Origin: Romanomermis culicivorax
Lineage: Eukaryota; Nematoda; Enoplea; Mermithida; Mermithidae
Direction: 5' to 3'
Assembly (NCBI GenBank): GCA_963922205.1
Contig: CAWUHX010000127.1
Span: 1-64,000 of the forward strand
Length of the DNA: 64,000 nucleotides
Each line of letters starts with the position of its first letter. Within the stretch, counting starts at the first letter, position 1. Shown piece by piece: positions 32,020 through 42,086 of this stretch. The notes beneath the pieces were generated by a model. The model did no database searches and was not told where the DNA came from. It saw nothing but the letters and a program-made list of their open reading frames with translations. A program made the position numbers and the translations under genes.

Positions 32020-32570
32020 TAGCGAGGCTGGAAAATCGACCTTAAGTCTGGCACTCGCCCTTAAGTGCAAAACTTCACCTTTGGGTTGGAACTACCCCCA
32101 GGTCGGGTCAATTCCCATTTTAAGTCGGACAAGCCCCCTTAAAATCAGGTACTAACCATCCAATGAGTCGGAGATCCCCCCCCCCCCAATTCTGGTATAC
32201 TGCCTAATGGGTCGGGAATGTCCCTTATTTCGGATTCCCGCCACTGTAGGTCGGAAATTCCCCCTGAAATCGAGTGTTATTACTGTAAGTCGGAAATTTT
32301 CCCTTGACCTCGGGTGTAATTACTGTAAGACGGAAATCGCCCTTACGAGTGATCTAAATGTGATCTATATGTATATATCATTATCTCATGCGTGTGTATC
32401 GCCCCTATGATTAATAAATTCCCCCTGAGTCGAGTTATTTGTCCCCCGAGCCGAATTATATGCCCTCAGAGTCGAGTTAAATGTCCTCAGAGTCGAGTTA
32501 TTTGTCCCATAGAGTCAAATACCCTCAAAGTCGGGCCCCAGAGTTGAGTTATATATCGAGTATTCTGTAT
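32020..32570 (+). repeat. Element B leader: degenerate AAGTCGG and GAGTCGAG arrays
   Basis: Two consecutive families of short tandem units. The first contains (T)AAGTCGGA-type words with C-rich spacers (32,030-32,360). The second has about 22-bp units of the type CCTCAGAGTCGAGTTA (32,420-32,560). An 11-C run lies at about 32,176. Confidence 0.7.
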
Positions 32571-33217
32571 TTCTCCTCTGAATAATCCTGTATCTTCTAC
32601 ATACTTAATCTGTGTTGTAAACTCCTTCATTTTTTTCTCTTTTCTTTCTTTTGCCTTTCTCTACTTTTGGGTGGTATACTGTAACCCTCAGGTTGGGTGC
32701 TGTTACAGTACGCCTGTGTCCATTCCCGTACTGTATCTACAGTATACCCATACGCGGGTACTGGTATCACAGCTGTAGGGGTTTACGGCCTCTCCTGACT
32801 GTTGGTGGTCCATGACCCCATGATACAGTACACCCTCCACCTATGATTCTGGACGTCATACGTGGCTGGGATCTGTTAATTGTGTACAGTATTTTTGTAT
32901 TTCACCGGAAACTGTCAGAGTTGCTCACTTCTCCGGCCCAAAAATTTTACACCTACTGTTTACACCTTTAACACGCATATGTCCAAATCTCGTATTTTCT
33001 GCTTTTCTGTTATTTTTCTTCCATTTCTCTTCTTCCTCTGTCATCTAAGTGGTAACTCAAAAAGAAAAAAAAGAAAAAAAAGAAAAAAAATTTTCTGTTT
33101 TCTTACGCCACCGCTACAGTATGACACCCTTCTCTCTCTTTTTTTCATATCTACTTACTGTAAACTCTGTTCTCTTCTATTTTCGGGTTGTTGCATCTAG
33201 ACCATAGACTTTACGGG
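32571..33217. other. Element B leader, no ORF supported
   Basis: Several TACTGTA/TACAGTA palindromic words (about 32,655, 32,708, 32,731, 32,742, 32,825, 32,885) and an A-rich tract of AAAAAAG units near 33,060. The 106-codon frame at 32,880-33,200 is low-complexity and not called. Confidence 0.4.
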
Positions 33218-33930
33218 TCATGCTCTTTGACGTCAGCAATAACAACGTTACGTGTTGTTATGTGGTTCAGCCTCACAGATGCAACCACTGACGTCTGCAA
33301 CAGCCGCTTCACTTGCTGTTGCTTTAAGGGGTGGGTAGCCCTCGGGGTTCTACTCCTGACGTCAGCAAGGACAACATTACGTGTTGTTGCTCTAAGTTAA
33401 TACTCCTGCAGTACTGACTCCTGATGTCTACAATAGCTGAAGCTCACGTTGTTGCAGTAGGATTGGCTGGTCTCCTGCACCCCATCTGTGACGTCAGCAA
33501 TAGTGACGCAACGGGTCATTATTCAAAGATGTACAGGTCTTACGGATCCCATGTCTGACGTCTGCAACAACCGCATCTCATGTCATTGACTTAAGGTGTC
33601 GGACCCTCGGCTCCACCTTTTGACGTCAGCAACGGCAGCATCACGTGTTACTGTATACAGATAGTTGGCTTCAGGGCCCTATTGCTGACATCGGCAATGA
33701 CAATGTATCATGTTCTCACAGCAGGAATCGAGGTTACATGATCCTATTTCTGACGTCTGCAACGGTAACATTACGTGCTACTGCAGGAGTTTTGCTGGCC
33801 TTAGGCACTTACCCCTGGGGTCTGCAACTGCGACATGATACTTGAATACTCTTATCCCAGGCACCTGCAGTCAGCACCAAGGTCATGTGTTGGTTCATAC
33901 CCCCTAACTTTGACGTCAGCACCAGGTTAC
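33218..33930 (+). promoter_or_regulatory. 12-copy ~65-bp array carrying TGACGTCA-type sites
   Basis: TGACGTCA or close variants start at 33228, 33289, 33357, 33422, 33489, 33556, 33621, 33686, 33751, 33816, 33866 and 33911; spacing is 61-68 bp until the last two steps (50 and 45 bp). Many units continue GCAA, a CAACA/CAGCA-like word, then ACGTG. TGACGTCA is the known CREB/ATF palindrome. The position in an untranslated leader and the copy number recall the Su(Hw) array of Drosophila gypsy, which is analogy only. Confidence 0.8.
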
Positions 33931-35708
33931 TGTCGGTCCTTTGAGTATTCTACTTGAGTCGTAGGTGGTTGCTGGCGCATGGTCCTATCACCTACCACTC
34001 TTGTCAAGGGTTGGTGTGTGTCTGGGACTGATGCCTGGGAAACATCAGTCAACACACATACACCACCTGAGATGTTCTTTAGTCCGTGTTACTGATCAGG
34101 TTGTCCGCCCGGGTAGCGGCACTGTTGATCAGCACATGGCTGCCTTTAAGCTTTAACTGCAGGTTTGAACGAGTTACACTCGGCTTCAGCTGGGTTTGTT
34201 GTTTGACTCGTGTAGACAGTGGGCACTCGCAGTCGGTACTGCCTGTGTTTGGCGTCTGCAAGGGTTCAGCAGCCTTCTTGTAAATCTCTTATCTAAATTC
34301 ACTCATTCTCTTTCATCTCATCGAGCTGTCATACATAGATCTTCTTTAGTGTCCCGACCGTAGTGGTTCCCGAGGGACGGCGGCACAGCCTCCGGTTGGG
34401 CCTAGAGTGTATAGGACCCCCTGTCATATTTCCTTCACTTGAACGCCTTCGTTAACTGGCTTAATGATGTCTGCGCTATAGTGGCCACTGACCCAGAGTC
34501 CGCCTCCGCAGTCCACCCCTGTTAGTCATGTAATATAATAGGCACCGTTGAGTCCGCCTCAGCGAAGGTATTGAGTGCATAACTGGGTTCACCTCAGTTA
34601 TTTTACACTCAATAATTCACCCAGGGACACCTTGTACCCATGATCCCTTAGATGTTTTCGGGTGCGCCCTCAAAACATCCAGAGTAAATTCATCTTAACT
34701 GACTGAGTGTGTCAGAATAGCACCCTTGGTACCCGTGCTCTCTCTCTTCCACTGTGTGACCTGCGAGCCTCATTACATCTCAGTGATCGGCAACCCGGCC
34801 ACCAGCTGTATATAATACTCCTGGAGAGTGTCCATTCTGTTCGGAATGCGGGCTCCCATTTCGAACACGGCTGTAAGTTACTTGCGAATGTCGTCCAACA
34901 CGGAACCCCTGTATAGTCCATCACACTGTACAGAGATCCCAATTGCTCCTGGCGAGTGAGGCCCGCTGCGTAACTGCGCGACCCCTTTGCGTAACTGGGT
35001 TTGTAAATTAGTTTTGTCCCTATTTATTGCTCCCTTTTGAGTTCACTTTCAGTTGTCCACATCCTTTTCTCTTGATGCCACTTTATGCGCTACTCCTGGT
35101 GAGTAGGATCTTGCCGGCTACGAGTCCTCCTCGCCCCAAGGTTTGTAAACTAGTACAAACGGTTGAACCTCCAGGAAAAATCCCTCCTGAGCGGGTTTAT
35201 CCGTCACCTCATTTCTCGGCAGGAAAACCACCTTTTCTCTCTTCTTATCTCTCTTTCTCTCTCGGCTATTCTAATTGCCGGGTCCAGGCCCCAACTCTAC
35301 ATCCTTTTGGTCGGGATCGATTCCCCATATTTCAGGTCATGCCTATATCCATCACGGGCGACCAGATAAATTCCCTTCTGCATCACCCTGGTGTACTCTG
35401 ATCTTGCATCTTACAATCTTATTCCCATTCTAGCTCCATTTTCGTGGTCGCTAGTCTTAAGCTAAATCAAGTTCACGTCACAAACGCCGTCACCCACGCA
35501 TCTTTGGAATTTCACGCGCTCTTTCGCCGCGAATTCGGAAAAGTAGTACTCACTTTCACTTTACACAATAGAGACACCTCGACCTTCCTGTCGTCTAAGT
35601 ACCCAGCCTGTACAGACCAGTGAGCCGCTCTCTATTCAATTTGACTTAATTGCTTCACGGGCAAGAACGTCTGTTCTAACCACCTTACGGGAGAACGAAC
35701 CCTCGGAC
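33931..35708. other. Element B leader, remainder
   Basis: About 1.8 kb without a convincing coding region before the gag ATG. Small open frames (60-124 codons) have no motifs and lie in different frames. A TTGTAAACTAGTACAAAC partial palindrome lies near 35,145. Such a long leader is unusual and suggests splicing or internal initiation. Confidence 0.45.
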
Positions 35709-37448
35709 ATGAAGTCAGAAACTGATCTCCCTTCACAGATCGAAAACAAGGTCCAGGCAGCATTTGAGAATGCCCTTGGACCCCTCAACCAAAAGTTAGA
35801 GGCCATGAATGGTCGGAGGCACCCTCCCGTGTCCAGCTTTATGGCCCCTCCAACCTTCTCCGTTGCTTTTGGTGAGTCTATCACTGATTTTATGTCGCAT
35901 CTTACTCGTTTCTTTACACTCAGCAGCGGCACTCCACAACCTACCTGCTACGAAGAGTTTATGGCTTTTCTACGGAAAGATTTTCCGGTAGGACGCGACT
36001 CTGATCTGCATCAGCAGCTGATTCAAGATCGACTGCAGAAGCCGACCGAGTCCGCGATAGTCTACCTTGAGCACCTCAAGAGACTGTCCAGGGTAGCGTA
36101 TCCAGATCTCATGATGGATGTCAGAGACTCTATCATCAAACCTATCTTTCTGCGTGGATTGAAACCGGTCCTCCGAGATAGTATCAAGTTTAGGGAGTTT
36201 ACGACTCTTGAAGAGACACTCAAGGCAGCCTGTTACGCAGAATCCCAAATCTTCCGGGACGAGATTCGGTACACGGCACCATCTAACGCCATTTTCTCTT
36301 CAGAACCTAAACCTGCCAGATATAATCCCGATATGCCTAACAGAAGCGCTAACAGTCGTCAGAGCAACGCTCAAACGTCGTCATCCTCTGCCGATGAGGT
36401 TCGCCACTTGAAACAGGAGATGGCCAGGCTAAGGGCCCATGTAGCAAAGCTTACGGCCCAGCAACGTGCACCAGTGCCAATCCAGCAGACGCCGCCTTCA
36501 CAGCCGTCAACACCAAATCAGTCCGTCGGGCAACGCTCGTCGGGAGCACACCTTCAAACGTGCTCCTTCCATGGACTGTGTACACATAGCGATGCCAACT
36601 GTCGGGCCCAGCGTCCCACCGGTGCTGCTCCCAATAACAACACCGCTAACGGTGGTCGCTGTTATTTTTGCCGTACACGTGCCCACCCCACGGATGGATG
36701 TGATAGGCCATGCCCTCATTGTCATCAAGTGCAAGTGCACCGATCAACTGCCTGTCCGCAGCGCAATCCGGCAAACATGGGTGAGAATGACTACCAATAT
36801 ACTGGTTATTGTTCCCATGGGTCAAATGTGTATCATCATAAAAATAGTTATCACCCTCCTAACCGGATGGGGAACCAATATCAGCAGCCCATACGTCACA
36901 ACAACGGGGTTGGGGCTACCAATGGCCCTCCTCACCCAGATCCTCTTGATCTGGATGACAAGGCACTTGCTGAACACCTGACAGATCCTTCACAACAGTG
37001 TTATCATGTCTGCGTAATCAGTATTGGATTTTCAGCAGTCCATGCAGCTCAGGTACCCGTACCAATAAATGTATCGGACATACCGCTGCCGCCACCACCA
37101 CACAGGTATGCAATGCCGGTCACCATGGATCCCTCGACGACACCGCAGTTTGTTGGTCACGCTAACATCCTAGCATCCTATTGCATCCCAAAAACTACAA
37201 CTGTCGAGCCAGCTCCAGCCGCAAATACGACGTCTCCGGTGCCACTGGCCCGCATCGTCCCTCCAGGACCACCGCCGGCGATCCCCATGGATTCGGCTAT
37301 GGAAGTCCTCGACCAGGTCGAGCCGATGAACTTGTCAGGTATACTACCTTCCTCTTCCGGTGGTCCTAGAGAAGGAATCAGAAATCTATCTCAGTCTACG
37401 ACTCTATCGATTTCTTGTTCACAGCACCATCACCCGTCCAAGACGTGA
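35709..37448 (+). CDS. gag: Element B Gag (579 residues)
   Basis: Opens at ATG 35709 and is intact to TGA 37446-37448. Residues about 50-200 form the capsid-type region of retrotransposon Gag ([39 protein letters not shown]). Three zinc knuckles follow: a C-X2-H-X4-H-X4-C unit near 36,561, a classical C-X2-C-X4-H-X4-C near 36,661 and a C-X2-C-X5-H-X4-C just after it. The C-terminus is proline-rich. Gag would assemble the particle and package RNA. The stop overlaps the next ORF's ATG as TGATG, pointing to reinitiation or a regulated switch. Confidence 0.88.
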   Translation: MKSETDLPSQIENKVQAAFENALGPLNQKLEAMNGRRHPPVSSFMAPPTFSVAFGESITDFMSHLTRFFTLSSGTPQPTCYEEFMAFLRKDFPVGRDSDLHQQLIQDRLQKPTESAIVYLEHLKRLSRVAYPDLMMDVRDSIIKPIFLRGLKPVLRDSIKFREFTTLEETLKAACYAESQIFRDEIRYTAPSNAIFSSEPKPARYNPDMPNRSANSRQSNAQTSSSSADEVRHLKQEMARLRAHVAKLTAQQRAPVPIQQTPPSQPSTPNQSVGQRSSGAHLQTCSFHGLCTHSDANCRAQRPTGAAPNNNTANGGRCYFCRTRAHPTDGCDRPCPHCHQVQVHRSTACPQRNPANMGENDYQYTGYCSHGSNVYHHKNSYHPPNRMGNQYQQPIRHNNGVGATNGPPHPDPLDLDDKALAEHLTDPSQQCYHVCVISIGFSAVHAAQVPVPINVSDIPLPPPPHRYAMPVTMDPSTTPQFVGHANILASYCIPKTTTVEPAPAANTTSPVPLARIVPPGPPPAIPMDSAMEVLDQVEPMNLSGILPSSSGGPREGIRNLSQSTTLSISCSQHHHPSKT

Positions 37449-38161
37449 TGTTGGCCATCTGGTCAGTTGACCTGGCCAAGAAATACCGGCATTTGCCCTG
37501 GACTCTGCTCAATGAGCCATCGCATGTGGAAGCGCTCACGGCCGCCAACGTGGTGCTCGCGGCACCTGTATCAATGCGACTCTTACGACCCGACGTCGCC
37601 CGACGGGCACTCGAGTTAATTGCCAATGGGACTATCACAATCTCGCCCGTCGAGAAGTTCTTGTTGGATGGGGAGCCATCCTCGCCTTGGGTTGATGCCG
37701 TCCGCCGTGCAGTCGAACAGGCCAGTCGGATCCTCCTGCCTGCTGTCGCAGCTACACCACCGACAGCAGCGCCACCTGTTGCCGCTACTCCGCCAACAGA
37801 AATGGTCACTATTGCTTCCTCGCCTCCGGCCAAGGAACCAGCAACTGATCCCACACCGCCGGCACCAGCCCAAGATACATCGCCGGCACCAGCCCAAACC
37901 AAATCGCCGGCGCCAGCCCAAGAGACATCTCCGACCGCTGCGACCGAGTCGCCCGTCCTCGAACCCATGGCTGTCGATGAGATCTTACGTCCGGTTAGTG
38001 AAGATGTCAGCATTGTTGAGGAATCACCGTTCCCAAGGGCAGTCGCCCCATGGTCGCCAAAAGTCGGCATCCTCCGGGAAATCCACCCATGCGGTAGGTT
38101 GGTCCTTGATTTCCCCGGTCAGGAACCCATCTCCTCTGACAGCGACGAAGAAGAAATCTGA
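37448..38161 (+). CDS. Element B ORF2: unknown proline/alanine-rich acidic protein
   Basis: ATG at 37448 shares its first base with the gag stop (TGATG). 237 residues, intact. The first 100 residues look globular ([24 protein letters not shown]). The middle has PAPAQ-type repeats (three SPAPAQ-like units), and the end is acidic (SDSDEEEI). I recognise no family. The frame is also open upstream in the -1 phase relative to gag, so a frameshift fusion is an alternative to reinitiation. The ORF ends 28 nt before the envelope ATG. Confidence 0.65.
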   Translation: MLAIWSVDLAKKYRHLPWTLLNEPSHVEALTAANVVLAAPVSMRLLRPDVARRALELIANGTITISPVEKFLLDGEPSSPWVDAVRRAVEQASRILLPAVAATPPTAAPPVAATPPTEMVTIASSPPAKEPATDPTPPAPAQDTSPAPAQTKSPAPAQETSPTAATESPVLEPMAVDEILRPVSEDVSIVEESPFPRAVAPWSPKVGILREIHPCGRLVLDFPGQEPISSDSDEEEI

Positions 38162-38189
38162 CAATGCCCATCGGGCCAGATTTGTGAAA

Positions 38190-41100
38190 ATGTGTGAGCA
38201 CTTACAAACCACGTTTGTACAGTTGTCTTTGATAATAAAATTGACCATAGTAACATCACTGTTTCTAGGGGTGAGTTTGTCAGCACCGGCGGCTCAGTAT
38301 CAATTTTGTGGTCTCTCAAGAGGCGGACATCCACTTGAGTTACCCCAGCGTGTAGAGTGTAAACCACCGCAATCTTCATGGAGCCCATGGCGCATGAACG
38401 TTACGGTGTATGTTCCTAGCTCAGACCCGATTACAACCACAGCGTGGAAATGCACATTGCGCACCCGCAAAGTCTGCACCAACACTGGTTTCTTCAGCTC
38501 TAGGGGCATCACTGCAGACGTCATTACCACTCAGCACTTAGCGCCTGCGGCCTGCATGCTAGCACATTGCACTAAAATGTTTGTCTCACAAAAACTTGTG
38601 GGCATTCGCCCTGGCTTTTATAGCACAAACCAAACATTGGAAGTGATGTACAAATGGTGCTGCAGTGACGTCTGCAAGACAGTGACTAACCTCTTCATCA
38701 AGGAGGGACAAATCGCTTCATGGGATGGCACTACGGCACTTAGCACCTTAGGCGATGTAGGTGGATGCAGTCCCACTGCAGGTCAGTGCACTACTCTAGA
38801 CCGAGTCATTGTCTGGCCTGCGCAAAACTTCACGGCGCGCTTTCATTATCACCCCAAGGGAAATTACACTGCGTCCATGTCAGGGAACCAGGTCATCATC
38901 GATGATCTACAGGTTGCCCTAAAGATCCCGGGAAACTCCCGCGTCTTCCAACTGTGCCCAGAACTACGTTCCACCACAGTCCGGACGGATCAGGGTCTTC
39001 TCCTACGCATCCACGGGAGATACAATTTGACCCAAAACTTGTTCAGGCTGGCAATGGACACACGTCCCGATCCTGTCAATGCCAAACTGAACTATCTGGC
39101 TCAGCAGATCAAGGAGTCAGAAATTAACGGTTTCCGGTTCACATGGCTTGAGCTCTGCTCTCACGCTCAATGCTACCTTGATCTGACTTGGCAGTTGCTT
39201 CGCTTCGACCCTACATTGGGTGCCCGGGCATTCCTCCAGAGGAATGACCTGCCCGTGGATTTCACAGGTGATGCACTGACAATATGGCCATGTCAGAAGG
39301 TCAACGCCACCTACGTCTACCACTCGTACCGGGTGGGAAACGTTTGCTACAAGTACTTACCTGTACAGGTCAGCGGCACCATCTATTTTGCCACCCCGGG
39401 TGGTCCAGATCTCATTAAATCTAGCCCAATTGTGCCCTGTTATCACCACTTTACAGGGATTTTCCAAAATCGCTCGTGCTGGTCTACTGAGTCTGGCACG
39501 GTCCATGTGAGCCACATCCCACTGGAACTCTTCTGGAAGCAGCGTTTCAACATCACTCACTTTGATGCACCTATGCTCTTCCATGACCAGTTGGCGATGA
39601 CCCCTTCAAACTTTGCCTTCTTTAAACAGTACGTTTACAAGACTGAGCAAATTGAAGCGGTACTAAACTGGCTGGTAAACTTTACCGCTGGTCTATCCCT
39701 GCAACCAGACACCATCTACCAGGCATTTGCAGGGGTAGGAACCGACATCAAGGCCTCCCTGGAAGGTGTCGGTTTGGCAGCAAACCATGTTATTACTGGC
39801 CAACAACACACCCTCGTCCAGGGCTTGCATGCTGTCCTGAGCAGGCCGGTTCAGTTGACCTTTAACACCCTAATTACCCTGATGGTGCTGATCCGTGTCG
39901 GATACCTTGCCTATCTTGGTGTATCTTATTATCTCAGCTACCGTCTGCGGAACAAACAGGTACAAATTGTTAGCCGTTTCTCCCCGTTGGGTCTTTACCA
40001 CAAAGTCCAATGCTGGATTGGTTTTCACTACGTGCAAAACAACATGCCATCCCAACTCGATCGAATCACACTGTGTTTCGTCGTGCTGCTGGATAACAAG
40101 GAAACTCCTGCTTTCCTTGACACGGGTTGCCCCCGCACTATCATTAGCCAACGTCTTCACAAGGCCTTGGCTAAAGAAAGTCTGAAGGCGGTCATGGCGT
40201 TCCAGCAACATCACGACTTTAACCCATTGATGAGCATCAATGGTAAAGCCGTTCATACCATCCTTTTGGGACCATATGAAATCATGTTGCCCGGAAACCG
40301 CCAGCCGAACACACGGATTGATGTACATCTCCATGTGTGCAAGACTACGTCTCCCTTCTGGGCACCTGTTGACTTTATACTCCGACTGGACTTCTTAGAA
40401 CAGTTCAAGAACATTATGTTTGACTACCAACGTAATGTTTGTCGGCTGGACGCCGTAGAATTGCCCCTCCTGCTGACCATGCCAGAGATTGACCAGATCG
40501 ACCCCTGGTGGGAGAACACCCATTCTCTATCAAGAAACTCACACAGGTCGGGATCACGATCGCGGTCCGGGGCTTCATCCATCTCTCGGCCACACTCACG
40601 GGCCTCCTCAGTTGCCTCATCACGTGGGTCAACCAGGGGATACGGGCCTTCCTCCAGATGGGCAAGTCGTCATTCATCGACCTTGCACGGGTCAGGTTGC
40701 CCTCGACCTCCGCCTGGAAATTCTCCAGTTACGCTAGAAAAAGGCCGATTCCGTGAGCCCAGTGATTCAGATGCCCCAGTATCACCCGTGCCGAACGGGC
40801 CACCGCTATCAGACACCGAGATTGAATCACTAGGAGCTACTCAGAGCCCAAGGGACCACTCCGACCATGTACTCACAGTACAGGACGAGTCAACCCTTCT
40901 AAATGACCCGGACCCCTCTGTCGGATACGCTCTAGTAGGTCTACTACGTTGTACGGGACTGCCGATTCCAAAGCGGTCCAGTAAGACTAAACACATTAGT
41001 GGTGCCACCACACCTGATTCCGGTCATGTGGTCTCTGCTTTCTACCCAAATGATATTCGGACACCCCATATCAAAGTTCTCCTCAACAACTGGGTAGAAG

Positions 41101-42086
41101 CAAAGGCACTGGTCGACACAGGAGCTGTCTTCTCACTCCTGGACCACAAGTTAGCGGCCAAGCTGCCCAACTTGACACTTACACAAACCAGGGCCCGTCC
41201 TATCACAGCCAATGGGTCCCCGATCCCACTGCTAGGAGCAGCCTACATCACGGTAACAGTGGCTGATGTCTCTGAACGGATTCAGGTCCAAATAAAAGAG
41301 AACTGCTCAGCTGAACTGGTCCTGGGAACAAACTTCCTCGGCCGGTTCAATTGTGTCAGCTTGAACTGGGAGGAATCCTTCCTCCAGTTCAAGGAGAGTA
41401 AAATCCCCTGTGATGGTCTCATCCACAGTCCACCTTCTGCTCGCAGCACCTTGCCCCTGAAGGACTTGGTGATCCTGGAGCCCCACTCCCTGACACGATT
41501 CACTGTACCTGTACCGCCAATCTATATGACAGTACCTGAGGTGGCCTTCTTCCCAAAGCACCTCGGGGGATCTCACGGAAACGTATATTTTGCTGGGAGC
41601 CTGAGTAGCATGACCAACGGTCACATACCACTTCAAGTAGTGAACCCGAATACTCATTCCGTGGTTCTCTACCCGCACATGACCATCGGTCATGTGCAGA
41701 TGCACAGTGAGCCTTCACGGGGGTCACCGGTCGACTCAGACACCGTCCTCGATCGTCAATGGGTCGAGGCCAATGCTGTAATCTCACCGGACATCTCCCC
41801 TCGGGACCGGGCAGCATTACTCGACCTACTGGTTGCATACACCAACCTTTATGCTCTTGATGAAAAGGACACAGGTTCCACTGATCTCGTCCAGCACAAA
41901 ATCAGCACGGGTGATGCCCGCCCAGTCCCCCATTTCCCTTACCGGTCCTCACCTAAGGAAAAGGATCTCATCATGCAGGAGGTCAAGGCCGTCCAGGACA
42001 AAGGTATTATCCGGCCGAGCACGTCACCATGGGCCACTAATACTGTCCTGGTGCGCAAGAAGAACGGTTCTCACCATATGTGTTGA
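38190..42086 (+). CDS. Element B envelope-like glycoprotein fused to two retropepsin-like domains and the start of RT
   Basis: ATG 38190 opens about 1,298 residues. Residues about 10-31 are a hydrophobic signal-peptide-like stretch. A Cys-rich ectodomain follows with about ten N-X-S/T sites, then a hydrophobic membrane segment near residues 555-583 (LITLMVLIRVGYLAYLG). The ectodomain pattern recalls glycoproteins of chu/mivirus type seen in some retroelements, a tentative assignment. In frame after the membrane segment are a retropepsin-like domain with FLDTGC (Asp codon 40119), a Ser/Arg-rich linker (40,520-40,700), a second retropepsin-like domain with LVDTGAVFSLL (Asp codon 41115) and LGTNFLGRF, and the RT N-terminus. 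The frame ends at TGA 42084-42086, where RT continues in another frame. Pol would thus be made as part of a membrane-anchored polyprotein, unless splicing separates them. This copy is broken at the RT. Confidence 0.75.
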   Translation: MCEHLQTTFVQLSLIIKLTIVTSLFLGVSLSAPAAQYQFCGLSRGGHPLELPQRVECKPPQSSWSPWRMNVTVYVPSSDPITTTAWKCTLRTRKVCTNTGFFSSRGITADVITTQHLAPAACMLAHCTKMFVSQKLVGIRPGFYSTNQTLEVMYKWCCSDVCKTVTNLFIKEGQIASWDGTTALSTLGDVGGCSPTAGQCTTLDRVIVWPAQNFTARFHYHPKGNYTASMSGNQVIIDDLQVALKIPGNSRVFQLCPELRSTTVRTDQGLLLRIHGRYNLTQNLFRLAMDTRPDPVNAKLNYLAQQIKESEINGFRFTWLELCSHAQCYLDLTWQLLRFDPTLGARAFLQRNDLPVDFTGDALTIWPCQKVNATYVYHSYRVGNVCYKYLPVQVSGTIYFATPGGPDLIKSSPIVPCYHHFTGIFQNRSCWSTESGTVHVSHIPLELFWKQRFNITHFDAPMLFHDQLAMTPSNFAFFKQYVYKTEQIEAVLNWLVNFTAGLSLQPDTIYQAFAGVGTDIKASLEGVGLAANHVITGQQHTLVQGLHAVLSRPVQLTFNTLITLMVLIRVGYLAYLGVSYYLSYRLRNKQVQIVSRFSPLGLYHKVQCWIGFHYVQNNMPSQLDRITLCFVVLLDNKETPAFLDTGCPRTIISQRLHKALAKESLKAVMAFQQHHDFNPLMSINGKAVHTILLGPYEIMLPGNRQPNTRIDVHLHVCKTTSPFWAPVDFILRLDFLEQFKNIMFDYQRNVCRLDAVELPLLLTMPEIDQIDPWWENTHSLSRNSHRSGSRSRSGASSISRPHSRASSVASSRGSTRGYGPSSRWASRHSSTLHGSGCPRPPPGNSPVTLEKGRFREPSDSDAPVSPVPNGPPLSDTEIESLGATQSPRDHSDHVLTVQDESTLLNDPDPSVGYALVGLLRCTGLPIPKRSSKTKHISGATTPDSGHVVSAFYPNDIRTPHIKVLLNNWVEAKALVDTGAVFSLLDHKLAAKLPNLTLTQTRARPITANGSPIPLLGAAYITVTVADVSERIQVQIKENCSAELVLGTNFLGRFNCVSLNWEESFLQFKESKIPCDGLIHSPPSARSTLPLKDLVILEPHSLTRFTVPVPPIYMTVPEVAFFPKHLGGSHGNVYFAGSLSSMTNGHIPLQVVNPNTHSVVLYPHMTIGHVQMHSEPSRGSPVDSDTVLDRQWVEANAVISPDISPRDRAALLDLLVAYTNLYALDEKDTGSTDLVQHKISTGDARPVPHFPYRSSPKEKDLIMQEVKAVQDKGIIRPSTSPWATNTVLVRKKNGSHHMC

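Noticed and set aside
33218..33930. CRISPR-like array
   Set aside because: Units are degenerate over their whole length with only an 8-bp core, spacers are related to each other, and the context is eukaryotic.
36466..36981. 171-codon frame within Element B gag
   Set aside because: Overlaps the zinc-knuckle region of gag, whose Cys/His pattern is the real signal.
37396..38070. 224-codon minus-strand frame rich in G, A, S and T
   Set aside because: It is the antisense image of the A/P-rich ORF2; no independent motif.
37620..38189. N-terminal 190 codons of the 1,488-codon open frame in Element B
   Set aside because: The stretch overlaps ORF2 in another frame and is made of Q/H/R/P runs expected as a shadow of the A/P-rich ORF2 codons. 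The envelope start is better placed at ATG 38190, before the signal-like segment.
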